Source of the DNA: Lentisphaera marina
GTDB lineage: Bacteria; Verrucomicrobiota; Lentisphaeria; Lentisphaerales; Lentisphaeraceae
Direction of reading: 5' to 3'
DNA length: 64,000 nt
NCBI RefSeq assembly: GCF_028745505.1
Contig: NZ_JAQZZL010000002.1
Coordinates: 1,426,001-1,490,000 of the forward strand
Part shown: piece after piece, positions 9,312 to 18,237 of the stretch
Layout of the letters: every line of letters begins with the position of its first letter
Numbering within the stretch: position 1 is the stretch's first letter
Notes under the pieces: generated by a model
The model's input: the letters and a program-made list of their open reading frames with translations, nothing else
What the model was told of the DNA's origin: nothing
Database searches by the model: none
Made by a program: the position numbers and the translations under genes

Positions 9312-9420
9312 TACTCAAATTGATCCTTATGATTTTTCATGAAGACTGATGATATAAACTTTATGAAAAAGTAAAATTCGGCCCTTATTATCAAGATATT
9401 TTTTTCTTAAAAACCACCTA

Positions 9421-9837
9421 ATGTCGTACATAAAAACAAAACTAGCTATGCTCAAAGAAGACTTGGAGACCAAATTGAAAAATACACTCATCATAGGAGC
9501 GAGCCCACGTAGCTCAAGCTACGCCAATATGGCAATGCATGCCTTGGAAGAAGCAGGCCACAAAACTCTACTCTATAACCCCACAGGCCGCAAAGTTGAT
9601 GATCGCGAAGTCTACACTGACATCAAGGATATTCAGGAGAAAATCCATACCATTAGCCTCTACGTACGTCCCAGTCGCTTGGCTTCCATAGTCAATGAGC
9701 TTATTGCTAGTAAGGCAAAAAGAATTATCTTCAATCCCGGTACAGAAGATGATGAAATAATGAGACAATTCAGCAATGCTGGTCTAGAAGTCTTAGAAGC
9801 CTGTACACTCGTCATGTTGCGTACTCAGCAATACTAA
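9421..9837 (+). CDS. CoA-binding (Rossmann-fold) domain protein
   Basis: A 138-residue protein. After a short helical lead, the core starts with TLIIGASPRSSSYANMAMHAL, a nucleotide-binding P-loop-like turn, followed by NPTGRKVDDREVYTDIKDI and FNPGTEDDEI, the usual landmarks of YccU-type CoA-binding proteins. They bind CoA or a nucleotide, and their physiological role is poorly known. The first ATG gives a longer N-terminus than usual; the ATG at 9448 is an alternative start. Confidence 0.75.
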   Translation: MSYIKTKLAMLKEDLETKLKNTLIIGASPRSSSYANMAMHALEEAGHKTLLYNPTGRKVDDREVYTDIKDIQEKIHTISLYVRPSRLASIVNELIASKAKRIIFNPGTEDDEIMRQFSNAGLEVLEACTLVMLRTQQY

Positions 9838-9851
9838 TACATTAAATGACC

Positions 9852-10505
9852 TTAGTTAATCAGGTGCTTTGTGTAGCCCATTCGGCAAAGGCAATTAAAT
9901 GATCCCCAAACTTCTTCTGGAATCACTTGAGGTATTTGAAAGCCCTTCTGAGCATAAACATCCATGCGTTGTAAGTCACCCATCATGGCATGGATCACTT
10001 CTTCGGCATCATTGGACCCGCTGAGAAATTCTTTTAAATTAATTTTAGGTGATGAGACCGTGAATTCGAGCTCAGGCCATTGCTTTTTTGCCGTTGCATA
10101 AGTGCGTCGTTCCATATAGGGTTTTTGTACTAGGATGGCACTTTTTATTACTAAGTTATGCTTCTCTATCAAGCTTCGTGTGAATTGCAAATTTTCACCT
10201 GTATTTGTGGCTTCTTTCTCCAGAAAGATACAATCTTTGGGTACTCCCTTTGCAATTGCGATTTCCGCAAAAGTTTCAGCTTCCGTTTGCTTAAATTGTC
10301 CTGTCGTCAATCTACCCTGGGCTCCAGAAAAAATAATCTTATTCACATAGCCCTTAAAGTAGAGTTCTGCTGCGTATTCGGCTACTCTTAAGTCATTACT
10401 ACCTAACACTAAGATGCAGTCAGCACTACGCACTGGCATTTGAAGGAGATGATAATTCCAGATTATTTGGAGATGTTCTAAAACATTATTAGAAACGAGT
10501 TCCAA
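9852..10505 (-). CDS. YdcF/SanA-family (DUF218) protein
   Basis: A 217-residue DUF218 protein: ADCILVLGSNDLRVAEYAAEL, then KIIFSGAQGRLT, KQTEAETFAEIAIAKGVP and the hallmark EKEATNTGENLQFTRSLI. It lacks a membrane segment, unlike SanA/ElyC, and is like cytosolic YdcF, which binds S-adenosylmethionine. It starts with TTG at 10505 with a GGAG ribosome site upstream; the next ATG (residue 23) would remove a helix. It is convergent with the CoA-binding gene. Confidence 0.82.
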   Translation of the reverse strand: MELVSNNVLEHLQIIWNYHLLQMPVRSADCILVLGSNDLRVAEYAAELYFKGYVNKIIFSGAQGRLTTGQFKQTEAETFAEIAIAKGVPKDCIFLEKEATNTGENLQFTRSLIEKHNLVIKSAILVQKPYMERRTYATAKKQWPELEFTVSSPKINLKEFLSGSNDAEEVIHAMMGDLQRMDVYAQKGFQIPQVIPEEVWGSFNCLCRMGYTKHLIN

Positions 10506-10522
10506 TTCTGAACTCCAAGAAT

Positions 10523-11188
10523 TTAATTAACGAGCCAAGGCTCTGACAGCCAAGTCAACAAATGATTTATTTTAGAGGGCTGAATGTGTCCGCCTAAGTA
10601 TAAATAATTACCCGTGGAATTCTTATCATGCCATGGATAGACGCCATAAGTATTGGGATAAATATTTAGATTAAAAACACCTTCCGACTGTCCTTCCGTG
10701 TGAGCTATCATATTCCCATTCAAATCAGAAATCCTGCGTTCTTCACCTTGACCATTTTCTAAGTTATTCTGAATATGTACATTAGTCCCATAACCTGAAT
10801 ATCCAACTCGACTAGCTGTAGCTCCTACACCTCTCCCAGCTAATTCACTTTCATCAAAACTCGGACAAGTAAAAACACCACCGTTATCATATGAATCCTG
10901 CAAAGCTGGATTATGATCTGTACTTATGGTAGTCATAATGTATTGCGCTATACCGTCATGTAGTGACCTACTATAAATACCCACATTAGGAAATCTCGTC
11001 GCTGGATAAGCCCCATCGTTATCTGTTGTATAGGAATAAGTTGCATAATACATCTGTTTTAAGTTACTCGTGCAGACAGCTTGCCGAGCTTTAGCTCGAC
11101 CCTTACTCAACACTGGGAGGAGCATGCTCGCCAGAATACCAATAATAGCCACGACGACTAAAACTTCGATCAAGGTGAATTTTTTCAT
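10523..11188 (-). CDS. Prepilin-like protein with type II/IV N-terminal methylation motif
   Basis: A 221-residue protein beginning [19 protein letters not shown], the prepilin-peptidase site followed by a 20-residue hydrophobic helix. The start at 11188 follows a strong GGAGAAGAA ribosome site; an upstream extension lacks one. The rest is the Asp/Tyr-rich PVC-type domain and ends with an H-x11-GG variant of the DG motif (WHDKNSTGNYLYLGGHI). Such proteins are abundant in Lentisphaerae/Verrucomicrobia and are thought to be exported pseudopilins, perhaps glycan-handling. A good sigma-70 promoter and a ROK-type palindrome lie upstream, so it may belong to the amino-sugar regulon. Confidence 0.82.
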   Translation of the reverse strand: MKKFTLIEVLVVVAIIGILASMLLPVLSKGRAKARQAVCTSNLKQMYYATYSYTTDNDGAYPATRFPNVGIYSRSLHDGIAQYIMTTISTDHNPALQDSYDNGGVFTCPSFDESELAGRGVGATASRVGYSGYGTNVHIQNNLENGQGEERRISDLNGNMIAHTEGQSEGVFNLNIYPNTYGVYPWHDKNSTGNYLYLGGHIQPSKINHLLTWLSEPWLVN

Positions 11189-11225
11189 TTCTTCTCCAGT
11201 TCTAAATAAATTACTTAATACACTA

Positions 11226-11280
11226 AGTATATACACATTGATATAACTTGTCAATACACTTTATTCATTTTTTGAATTAA
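11226..11280 (-). promoter_or_regulatory. Sigma-70 promoter with ROK-type operator (prepilin gene)
   Basis: Read on the minus strand: TTGACA (11249-11254), a 17-nt spacer, then TATACT (11226-11231), about 40 bp before the ATG at 11188. Just upstream of the -35 box lies a palindrome with arms ATTCA (11263-11267) and TGAAT (11273-11277) around five T. The same ATTCA-N5-TGAAT unit appears at 14785, 18141 and 18189. Confidence 0.7.
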
Positions 11281-11357
11281 ATAGATTGTTTTATATAATT
11301 CTAGGTTTGAATTTCGCTTCCACAAGCATTCTACACTTCGAAAATGACCCCAGAACC

Positions 11358-14300
11358 TTATTGATTCACTAATTCCAAAATCATCTTGTACAAGAGCTCA
11401 CGAAGCTCATCATTTTTATAGGTAAAGTTCATTTGTTTCGTCGAATACTTCACTGGCGCAGGATCATAATCGTAATAATGTTTATTTAGCCATTCACGTG
11501 CTTTTGCACCTTTTGCTCCTTTCGCTAAAGAATCGAGTAACTGTAATAGTCTATAATCTTCCACGCCCTGAGTAGCGAGCTCAAATTTAATCCCGTAATC
11601 AAGTCCACCATCCATTCTCGGATAAACCATCATTGCATCATTTTCTCGACCATCTAAATCATAATAAGGATAATTCTGATGCCCATTAAAGTACCATTGA
11701 ATCATATGTGCCGCACCCTTTTTATGTAGCGTAAACATGGCTTGCCCAAAGACTTCTCTATTATATTCCTCTAAAGCAATTCCTTGATTATACATACCCC
11801 ATTTCTTTCCTGTAGATTCGGCATGCTGTATACTTTCTTTATTTGCCGTTGAATAAGATAGTTCATCAAAAGTACTAAAGTTAATCTCTGTTCCATAGGC
11901 ACCCTTTTTAATCTCATGTGTATAGCCTCCCGTTTTTAAGTAAGGATAAAATTCCTGTACCAAGTTCAAGCGTTTAACATCGCGCTCTACTTTTTGTGAG
12001 TAACCGTGTGCTTCATCAGAAATATTAAGAACAATTTCGATTGAAGGGTACTTTTTGATGACGCCCGCTAACAGTTCTCCCGCTTGTTTATGATATTCAT
12101 CCTTAGGCATCCCATGAATATTGCCTTGAGTATCTAAATTAAGTGAGCCCATAAAAGCTCCTCCATAAGAGAAAATCTTTTTAAAACCGTACTCTTGAGC
12201 AGCTACTAAACTATCTTCAAATTCATAAGAATTTAAATTTAAGATTCCATCTTTAGAAGAAAAACGTACTGGGGGCAATTCGGTGAAAGAAGTGAAACCT
12301 CTTTTCTTCAAAATTTTGAGTGCCTTGCGTATATTTTCATCCTTGTACTTACTAATCCCCTCAACTTGTAAATTATGTGCTGGCACTGGGTTGAGTCCAA
12401 AATAACCCGAAGCTAAATTCATTTCAGGTAATTCAAATGGAAAAACCTGTAGCTTAACTTTAATTTTTTGCTGTCCATTTTGTCTCTTCATTAAAACATG
12501 GCCAGTATACAATCCTGGTTTCACGTCGGTCATGTCCACAGAGTAATACAAAACTCTCGTCAAGTCCTTTTCAAGCGTCCTGCCATTTTCTGGGAAATCT
12601 CGAAAAAACAAGGGCGCCAATACGTAAGATTCATGATTGAATGACTGACTCTGATACTGATTAATGCCGTAACGCAAGTGAATTGCTGATGAGCTTATAG
12701 TATGCCCCTCTTCACTTTTCAGACCGGATACACTAAGGTCAATATGCTCACTCTTATCCAATAAGCGCAAGGCTAACATCTTGCCTGGATTCCCATTGAG
12801 AGCCGATTTTAAATCAAGTGTATCAGAAAGCATCGCTGGAATTTCATTAATCTCGATTCGTTCTGAGGGGTAATCAATTACTTCAAAATAAACGCCGGAT
12901 TTTATATGCTTAGCCTCAAGGTTTTCCTGCCCCTTAACTTTACCCGCTTGAATCAAGCGGTTGTCACTCAAAAACTCATTCTTCTGTAGTTCATAGAGTT
13001 TAGCTAGAAAGGCTTTACCTTGAGTCTTTTTCGCCTCAGGATAAATAATTAGTGAATTCAGGCAAATTGAGTAATCATCACCTTTAATCTCTATCAATAT
13101 TTTTCCGTCTTTCACTTGAACTCTTTTCTCAATAGGCGAAAAAATTTCTTTCAAATAAAGGTCATAGGGATTATCATCCTGACTGGGCTCAATATCAGCA
13201 AAACGTAAGAAGCGCTTCAAGTAACCCTGATAGTCATCATAATTCTCATCGAGCACAAGTTCACCATTAATTCGCACCTGCCTTTTTTTCCAAAAATGCT
13301 CATACCACATACCCAATGAATTGACATTCAATATGACTTGGTATTCTCCATTGGGAACATTAACTCTAAACGCACCATCAGTAAGAAAAAGTCCATCCCT
13401 ATCCAGAAGGCTCGCATATTTAGAATCCAACTCACGCGTGATACGGGCTTTTTCAAAACCAAAGCCTACATCATCATGGTAAGTATGCTGACTTTGTATA
13501 CCTGTAAAACCTTCTTGTGTCCTAAACTTTTCAAGAACAAAATCAAATGCTCGCAAACCCTCAAATTTATCCAAAGCCACACCAGGAAGTAAACGAACGT
13601 TATCGACATAGAGTTCTTCACCATTATTGGGAACTTTAATCCCCGTTGCAAACCAAACTTTTTTGATATTCGCTAAATTCAAGTAACGCTTATAGGTAAC
13701 AGAACCTCTTTCCCCTACGTAAGTGCGAATTTTGAATTTGAGTTTATTCCAACCAGGAGAAAGGCGAGTTAAATGATTCAACTGATCCCAATATCCACGA
13801 TGGGACCCATCATTGATGGTGAGATAAAAATCGAGCATGATATCAGTCGGGTTATAAATATCTAAAGCAATATAATCATAGGCACTCCAGTCCTTAAGAT
13901 TTATTTCACCTAGATTCAAATTATTGTACTTACCTGCCTTAATGACCCCAGAAGATTTACCTTCTGTATAAAACTCAGAATTAAATTCTCGTATATAGTG
14001 AGCTTTCTTCCCCTCTTCACTTGCTTCGAAATCCAAAAGGAGTTCAGCTTCATCTGTTCTCACTCGTTTGGCTTCTTGCTTCGGAAAGCTCATCCCACAA
14101 ATCCCACAATAGGCACTCTCTCTGGGCAAATAACGATAACAGCCTTCACAACGCTTACCTTTTCCAGGCTTAAGAACTTTGAAAAAATCTTTTTTACTTT
14201 TTACGAAAGTATAGGCCTTGTCATTTTCGGCAGGGGAAAATTTTACATCATCAAACCAAATCACCCCAAGCGACTTGAGGCGCACCCACAGAACTAAGGG

Positions 14301-14708
14301 CTTATCTTTCACCTCCACGGTAAAGCTGATTTTACTCCATTCAAAGGTACCTTTGAGGTCCTTGGTCACAAATTCCGTCCCTGATCCATTATCATAAAAT
14401 ATCATTATAGACTGGCCCCATTGACCACTCTCGACGCCATAGGCTCGCAGAGATAATTCGACGAGGTATTTCCCCTCTGACAAGCTTTGTTTGATGTAAG
14501 TCGTCGCTTGCTTATTTTTTGTGCATGACATCTTTACAGATCCCGGACTTACACCGCCTAGATTTTTCTCATGAATAATGACTCCGTCACCATAAGAACG
14601 CCAAGGTTCAAGACCATTATCAAAAGAATAACTTACTGCATCCAATGCCTGCTTATCTGCAAATGTGAGAAAAGAAAACAGCAAGAATATGTAATATAGA
14701 TATTTCAT
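11358..14708 (-). CDS. Large secreted glycosidase-like protein with DUF4091-type C-terminus
   Basis: A 1116-residue protein with a signal peptide (LYYIFLLFSFLTFA). N-terminal beta-rich regions (about 20-160 and 225-380) look like carbohydrate-binding domains (FDNGLEPWRSYG; WSAYDYIALDIYNPT; WFATGIKVPNNGEELYVDNV). Between them C187/C190 and C201/C204 form a zinc-ribbon-like pair of CxxC motifs, odd for a secreted protein. The last 300 residues resemble the DUF4091 glycosidase-like domain (MIQWYFNGH, YPRMDGGLDYGIKFELATQGVEDYRLLQLLD). The substrate is unknown; location beside GH20 genes suggests amino-sugar glycans. The start at 14708 has a GAGGTG site. It is divergent from the GH20 gene at 14888, with a shared palindrome between. 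Confidence 0.72.
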   Translation of the reverse strand: MKYLYYIFLLFSFLTFADKQALDAVSYSFDNGLEPWRSYGDGVIIHEKNLGGVSPGSVKMSCTKNKQATTYIKQSLSEGKYLVELSLRAYGVESGQWGQSIMIFYDNGSGTEFVTKDLKGTFEWSKISFTVEVKDKPLVLWVRLKSLGVIWFDDVKFSPAENDKAYTFVKSKKDFFKVLKPGKGKRCEGCYRYLPRESAYCGICGMSFPKQEAKRVRTDEAELLLDFEASEEGKKAHYIREFNSEFYTEGKSSGVIKAGKYNNLNLGEINLKDWSAYDYIALDIYNPTDIMLDFYLTINDGSHRGYWDQLNHLTRLSPGWNKLKFKIRTYVGERGSVTYKRYLNLANIKKVWFATGIKVPNNGEELYVDNVRLLPGVALDKFEGLRAFDFVLEKFRTQEGFTGIQSQHTYHDDVGFGFEKARITRELDSKYASLLDRDGLFLTDGAFRVNVPNGEYQVILNVNSLGMWYEHFWKKRQVRINGELVLDENYDDYQGYLKRFLRFADIEPSQDDNPYDLYLKEIFSPIEKRVQVKDGKILIEIKGDDYSICLNSLIIYPEAKKTQGKAFLAKLYELQKNEFLSDNRLIQAGKVKGQENLEAKHIKSGVYFEVIDYPSERIEINEIPAMLSDTLDLKSALNGNPGKMLALRLLDKSEHIDLSVSGLKSEEGHTISSSAIHLRYGINQYQSQSFNHESYVLAPLFFRDFPENGRTLEKDLTRVLYYSVDMTDVKPGLYTGHVLMKRQNGQQKIKVKLQVFPFELPEMNLASGYFGLNPVPAHNLQVEGISKYKDENIRKALKILKKRGFTSFTELPPVRFSSKDGILNLNSYEFEDSLVAAQEYGFKKIFSYGGAFMGSLNLDTQGNIHGMPKDEYHKQAGELLAGVIKKYPSIEIVLNISDEAHGYSQKVERDVKRLNLVQEFYPYLKTGGYTHEIKKGAYGTEINFSTFDELSYSTANKESIQHAESTGKKWGMYNQGIALEEYNREVFGQAMFTLHKKGAAHMIQWYFNGHQNYPYYDLDGRENDAMMVYPRMDGGLDYGIKFELATQGVEDYRLLQLLDSLAKGAKGAKAREWLNKHYYDYDPAPVKYSTKQMNFTYKNDELRELLYKMILELVNQ

Positions 14709-14784
14709 AGCACCTCAAAATTTGTATTATTTAATCAATTAAACCTCAAAGAAAGATTTAACAAGCACAAGTCCTGTTTATTTT

Positions 14785-14799
14785 ATTCATTTTTGGAAT
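14785..14799. promoter_or_regulatory. ROK-type operator between the two divergent hydrolase genes
   Basis: ATTCA (14785-14789), five T, GGAAT (14795-14799): the same palindrome as at 11263 and 18189 with one mismatch. It could serve both divergent genes. Confidence 0.6.
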
Positions 14800-14817
14800 T
14801 AAATGGGTTTATCCTAC

Positions 14818-14846
14818 TTGTTTTTTACGTTAAATCAGTTTATAAA
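14818..14846 (+). promoter_or_regulatory. Probable sigma-70 promoter of the secreted GH20 gene
   Basis: TTGTTT (14818-14823), 17-nt spacer, TATAAA (14841-14846), 41 bp before the ATG at 14888. The operator-like palindrome ends 19 bp upstream of the -35 box. Confidence 0.5.
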
Positions 14847-14887
14847 TTAAATACAACTCCTTTTAAAAACGAAATAATGGACCTAAA

Positions 14888-16465
14888 ATGAACTTATATA
14901 AAATTGTATTTTATTGTATATTATCTTATTCATCAATTTTTGCGTATGATTCAATAAACATAATCCCACAACCAAATTCAATAAAAATCTTAAATTCAAA
15001 ATTTAAGATAAACAGCAACACTAAAATCGTTTATCAAGAAACAGACCTCGAAAGTATAAAAATACTCAATGAGGAAATTGAAAAAAGATTGGGTTATAAA
15101 TTGAAGTTAACCCGTGAACCACTAGTCGCTAATTCTATAAAACTCTCTCATAAAAAGACTGTAATAGACGAGTCCTACCAGATGAATATACAAGAGGATA
15201 TAATACTCATCACTGGCTCAAAAACAGGCAAATTTTATGCTATCCAAAGTCTCATCCAACTCATTCAAACTCATGGTGAGAATCTGCCTACTTGTGAAAT
15301 CCAAGATTCGCCAAGATTTAAATGGCGTGGGATGCACCTTGATGTTGCTCGCCACATGTTTCCAGTCAAGGATATTAAGAAATTTCTCCGCTGGATGGCT
15401 TATCACAAACTCAACACCTTCCATTGGCATCTAACGGAAGACCAGGGCTGGAGAATTGAAATAAAAAAATACCCAAAACTCACACAAATTGGGGCATGGA
15501 GAAGATCTACTCCCCCTTACGGAACAAGAAAAAGTGATAACAACCGCCAATACGGTGGCTACTACAGTCAAGAAGAAATCAAGGATATCGTCGCCTATGC
15601 ACAAGAACTTCACATCACCATTGTTCCAGAAATAGACATGCCTGGACATATGTCTGCCGCCATTGCATCCTACCCAGAACTGGGAAATACAGATATCCAA
15701 TACTATAATCCTCAGGTCATGAACCGCTGGGGGGTCTACCCATACATCCTCGCGCCAAAAGAAGAAACTTTTAAATGGATTGAAGATGTCTTGCAAGAAG
15801 TCTGTGAGCTCTTCCCCTCTAAATACATTCACATCGGAGGTGACGAAGCCCCAAAAGACCAATGGGAAGAATCAAGTTTTGCCAAAGAATTTATGAAAAA
15901 AAACAAACTCAAAGATAGCCATGAACTACAATCCTATTTCATCCAAAGACTGGAAAGTATTTTAAAATCCAAGGGTCGCAAACTCATTGGTTGGGATGAA
16001 ATTCGTGAAGGTGGCTTAAGTTCGGAGGCCACCGTCATGTCATGGCGTGGGGAAAAAGGTGGCATTGCTTCAGCAAAAGAAGGCCACGATGTTGTCATGA
16101 CTCCCATTAACTTCACTTATTTCGATCACTACCAAGCTCCAGCTGAAGAGGAGTTAGCAAAAGGCGTGAAATATGAAGCTATTGGTGGCTTCACTCCGAT
16201 TGAAGAAATTTATTCTTATAACCCTACCCCTCAGTCCCTTACTGAAAAAGAAAAGAAACACATACTCGGAACTCAGGCACAACTTTGGTCTGAATACATG
16301 CACACTTGGGATAAAGTTGAGTACATGGCCTTCCCACGTATGGCGGCGCTTGCCGAGGTCGCCTGGACTCAAATAGAGAATAAAGACATTAAGCATTTCA
16401 AGACACGACTAAAATCTATTCAGCTGCAGTATAAACGTGCAGGGATTAATTATTATCAAAAATAG
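14888..16465 (+). CDS. Secreted GH20 beta-N-acetylhexosaminidase
   Basis: A 525-residue enzyme with a signal peptide (YKIVFYCILSYSSIFA). Residues about 25-145 are the GH20 N-terminal alpha/beta domain (DIILITGSKTGKFYAIQSL). The catalytic TIM barrel starts at FKWRGMHLDVARHMFPVKD and includes NTFHWHLTEDQGWR. The catalytic pair D319-E320 lies in HIGGDEAP: Asp stabilises the substrate acetamido group and Glu is the acid. The closing AALAEVAWTQ with the active-site Trp is present. It removes terminal GlcNAc/GalNAc from chitin-type or host glycans in the periplasm or outside. It lies next to a ROK regulator and a second GH20 gene. Confidence 0.95.
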   Translation: MNLYKIVFYCILSYSSIFAYDSINIIPQPNSIKILNSKFKINSNTKIVYQETDLESIKILNEEIEKRLGYKLKLTREPLVANSIKLSHKKTVIDESYQMNIQEDIILITGSKTGKFYAIQSLIQLIQTHGENLPTCEIQDSPRFKWRGMHLDVARHMFPVKDIKKFLRWMAYHKLNTFHWHLTEDQGWRIEIKKYPKLTQIGAWRRSTPPYGTRKSDNNRQYGGYYSQEEIKDIVAYAQELHITIVPEIDMPGHMSAAIASYPELGNTDIQYYNPQVMNRWGVYPYILAPKEETFKWIEDVLQEVCELFPSKYIHIGGDEAPKDQWEESSFAKEFMKKNKLKDSHELQSYFIQRLESILKSKGRKLIGWDEIREGGLSSEATVMSWRGEKGGIASAKEGHDVVMTPINFTYFDHYQAPAEEELAKGVKYEAIGGFTPIEEIYSYNPTPQSLTEKEKKHILGTQAQLWSEYMHTWDKVEYMAFPRMAALAEVAWTQIENKDIKHFKTRLKSIQLQYKRAGINYYQK

Positions 16466-16490
16466 CAATAAGCTTCCACTCACTTAACTA

Positions 16491-16967
16491 ATGAAAAAAT
16501 TACACATACGAGTAGCTCAAGAATCTGATTACGAGATAATTTGCCAATTGTTTGAACAAGGTGATCAACATCATGAAAACATCCTCCCAAAATATTTCTC
16601 TACTATTCCAAAGGCGAGACCTTTAAGTGATATAATGAGGTACATTGAAAAAGCTGACGCCGAGTTTTTCCTTGCTTTCAAAAATGATATTCCCGTGGGG
16701 ATTCTCAACATAAAAAAATCTTGCCTCCCAGCATTAGATTTTTTTAGAGCGCAAGAATTTGCTTTGATTGATAGTATAATTATTGATCAAAAATTCCGTC
16801 AACAAGGCATCGGTAATGTCCTACTCAAGAAGGCAAAGGAGTGGAGTAAAAACCAGAAGCTTCAGCAATTACAGCTCGTGGTTTGGAGTGCCAATCAAGA
16901 CGCCATCAATTTTTATACAAAAAATGGTTTTAAAACTTTAAGTCAAAAAATGCTTCTAGAGCTTTAA
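16491..16967 (+). CDS. GNAT-family N-acetyltransferase
   Basis: A 158-residue acetyltransferase. The acetyl-CoA binding segment is IDQKFRQQGIGNVLLKKAKEW (R/Q-x-x-G-x-G/A), followed by LQLVVWSANQDAINFYTKNGFK, the usual end of the fold. It starts 25 bp after the GH20 stop, so it could be co-transcribed. The substrate is not predictable. Confidence 0.85.
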   Translation: MKKLHIRVAQESDYEIICQLFEQGDQHHENILPKYFSTIPKARPLSDIMRYIEKADAEFFLAFKNDIPVGILNIKKSCLPALDFFRAQEFALIDSIIIDQKFRQQGIGNVLLKKAKEWSKNQKLQQLQLVVWSANQDAINFYTKNGFKTLSQKMLLEL

Positions 16968-17024
16968 CTTAAATAAGTCACTTCAAAATACAGCCATATG
17001 CTTAAGCTAGACAAAGTCAGAATT

Positions 17025-18095
17025 TTACAGACATACCTTCTCAAGTTGAGAAATAAACTGCTGACTTGAATCAAAATAACGATCCATGAGTAAGTGAACA
17101 GCACCACTCATGATTAACTCTTCATGATGATCGGAGAGAAGCACTTCTACGCTCGTGTATTTGAAGGCTTTTTGCATATTGATTTCGCGGGCAAAGGAAG
17201 TATAAAAACTATCCGCCAACACGTCCCCCTCAAACTGAACGATGACTTTTTGGGGAACCAAATAGTTAACTAATTTTGAAAATTTCTCAGCTAAATCAAT
17301 CGCAAACTCATTCATCTGAACTTCGCTCAGTTCAAAAATATTTGATAAGTTATTTTTCTCTAAATAACCATAATAAAATTGTTCGAGTTCCCCAGCCTGA
17401 CCAGAAATCCCTTGATATAACTCGCCTTTTAAAACCAAAGCAGAACCAAGACCTAATAGACCTTTTCCTTTGTCCGATTCAATAAACAAAGACATCAGGT
17501 CTCGCGTACCCTGAGCTTTACCGATCACCCGCTCTCCCCATAGAGCTGTGCGGGCATTATTTTCAAGAACCACTAATAAATCATTCAATTGAGGAATCTC
17601 ACGGACTTTACTAAGTAGAGGATAAGATTTTAAATTCCATTCAGTAGAAGCTACAATTTCACCACTTTGTCCATCGACAATCCCACTGACAGACAGCACA
17701 ATTCCGAGCAGCGATTTTTTCTTGCATACCTCTTCCAACTGAAGCAAGCACTCTTCCATGGTCTCACAAGCTTCTTCAACCCTCTCCTTGAGCAAAGCTC
17801 CACTAAAGTCATAAAAACTATAGCGGTTTCCTTTTTGAGTGAAGTACACTGACAAAAACTCACCTCCTTGACCATCAACTTGCCATAAAACACTTGGTCT
17901 ACCTTTGGCAGGAGTTATCATATCGGAAACTTTTACAAGTCCTTGATTTTTCATGACTTCAAATAAATTAAAAATCGAAGTTCGCTTTAAATGCGTTTGT
18001 TTAGATAGGTCAACTTGTGTTCGGGGTCCTCCCAAGTGCAACTCATTCAAGATTCTCACGGCATTAGCCACTAGTTTTTTATCACTAATTCTCAT
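17025..18095 (-). CDS. ROK-family transcriptional repressor
   Basis: A 356-residue protein with a MarR-like winged helix at the N-terminus (ILNELHLGGPRTQVDLSKQT, RTSIFNLFEVMKNQGLV) and a C-terminal ROK sugar-kinase-like domain (LGIVLSVSGIVDGQSGEIVAS; LLGLGSALVLKGELYQGISGQAGELEQFY). The kinase active site is not well conserved, and this GQAGELE replaces the usual GxxGExGH zinc segment, so it should be a sensor rather than an enzyme. The ATG at 18095 is chosen over an upstream TTG. NagC/XylR-type ROK regulators respond to sugars; GH20 genes on both sides point to an amino sugar. A palindrome in its own upstream region suggests autoregulation. Confidence 0.87.
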   Translation of the reverse strand: MRISDKKLVANAVRILNELHLGGPRTQVDLSKQTHLKRTSIFNLFEVMKNQGLVKVSDMITPAKGRPSVLWQVDGQGGEFLSVYFTQKGNRYSFYDFSGALLKERVEEACETMEECLLQLEEVCKKKSLLGIVLSVSGIVDGQSGEIVASTEWNLKSYPLLSKVREIPQLNDLLVVLENNARTALWGERVIGKAQGTRDLMSLFIESDKGKGLLGLGSALVLKGELYQGISGQAGELEQFYYGYLEKNNLSNIFELSEVQMNEFAIDLAEKFSKLVNYLVPQKVIVQFEGDVLADSFYTSFAREINMQKAFKYTSVEVLLSDHHEELIMSGAVHLLMDRYFDSSQQFISQLEKVCL

Positions 18096-18140
18096 TATTA
18101 CATCAATCCAAATCAAAATTTTAAAAGCATCACTAACTTA

Positions 18141-18155
18141 GTTCATTTTCTGAAA
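18141..18155. promoter_or_regulatory. ROK-type operator upstream of the ROK gene
   Basis: GTTCA-N5-TGAAA, a weaker copy of the ATTCA-N5-TGAAT palindrome. It lies 46 bp upstream of the ROK start codon and suggests autoregulation. Confidence 0.45.
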
Positions 18156-18180
18156 AAACAAACTAGCCTTCAGCTCCGAC

Positions 18181-18209
18181 TTGACTTAATTCATTTTATG
18201 AATTAAAAT
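18181..18209 (+). promoter_or_regulatory. Promoter with embedded ROK-type operator (GH20-SSS-SGNH operon)
   Basis: TTGACT (18181-18186), 17-nt spacer, TAAAAT (18204-18209). Nearly the whole spacer is a perfect palindrome: TTAATTCA (18186-18193), five bases, TGAATTAA (18199-18206). A repressor bound here would block RNA polymerase directly. It lies about 30 bp before the ATG at 18238, which has an AAGGA ribosome site. Confidence 0.75.
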
Positions 18210-18237
18210 GATCCATAGTAATTTCAAGGAATAAATC

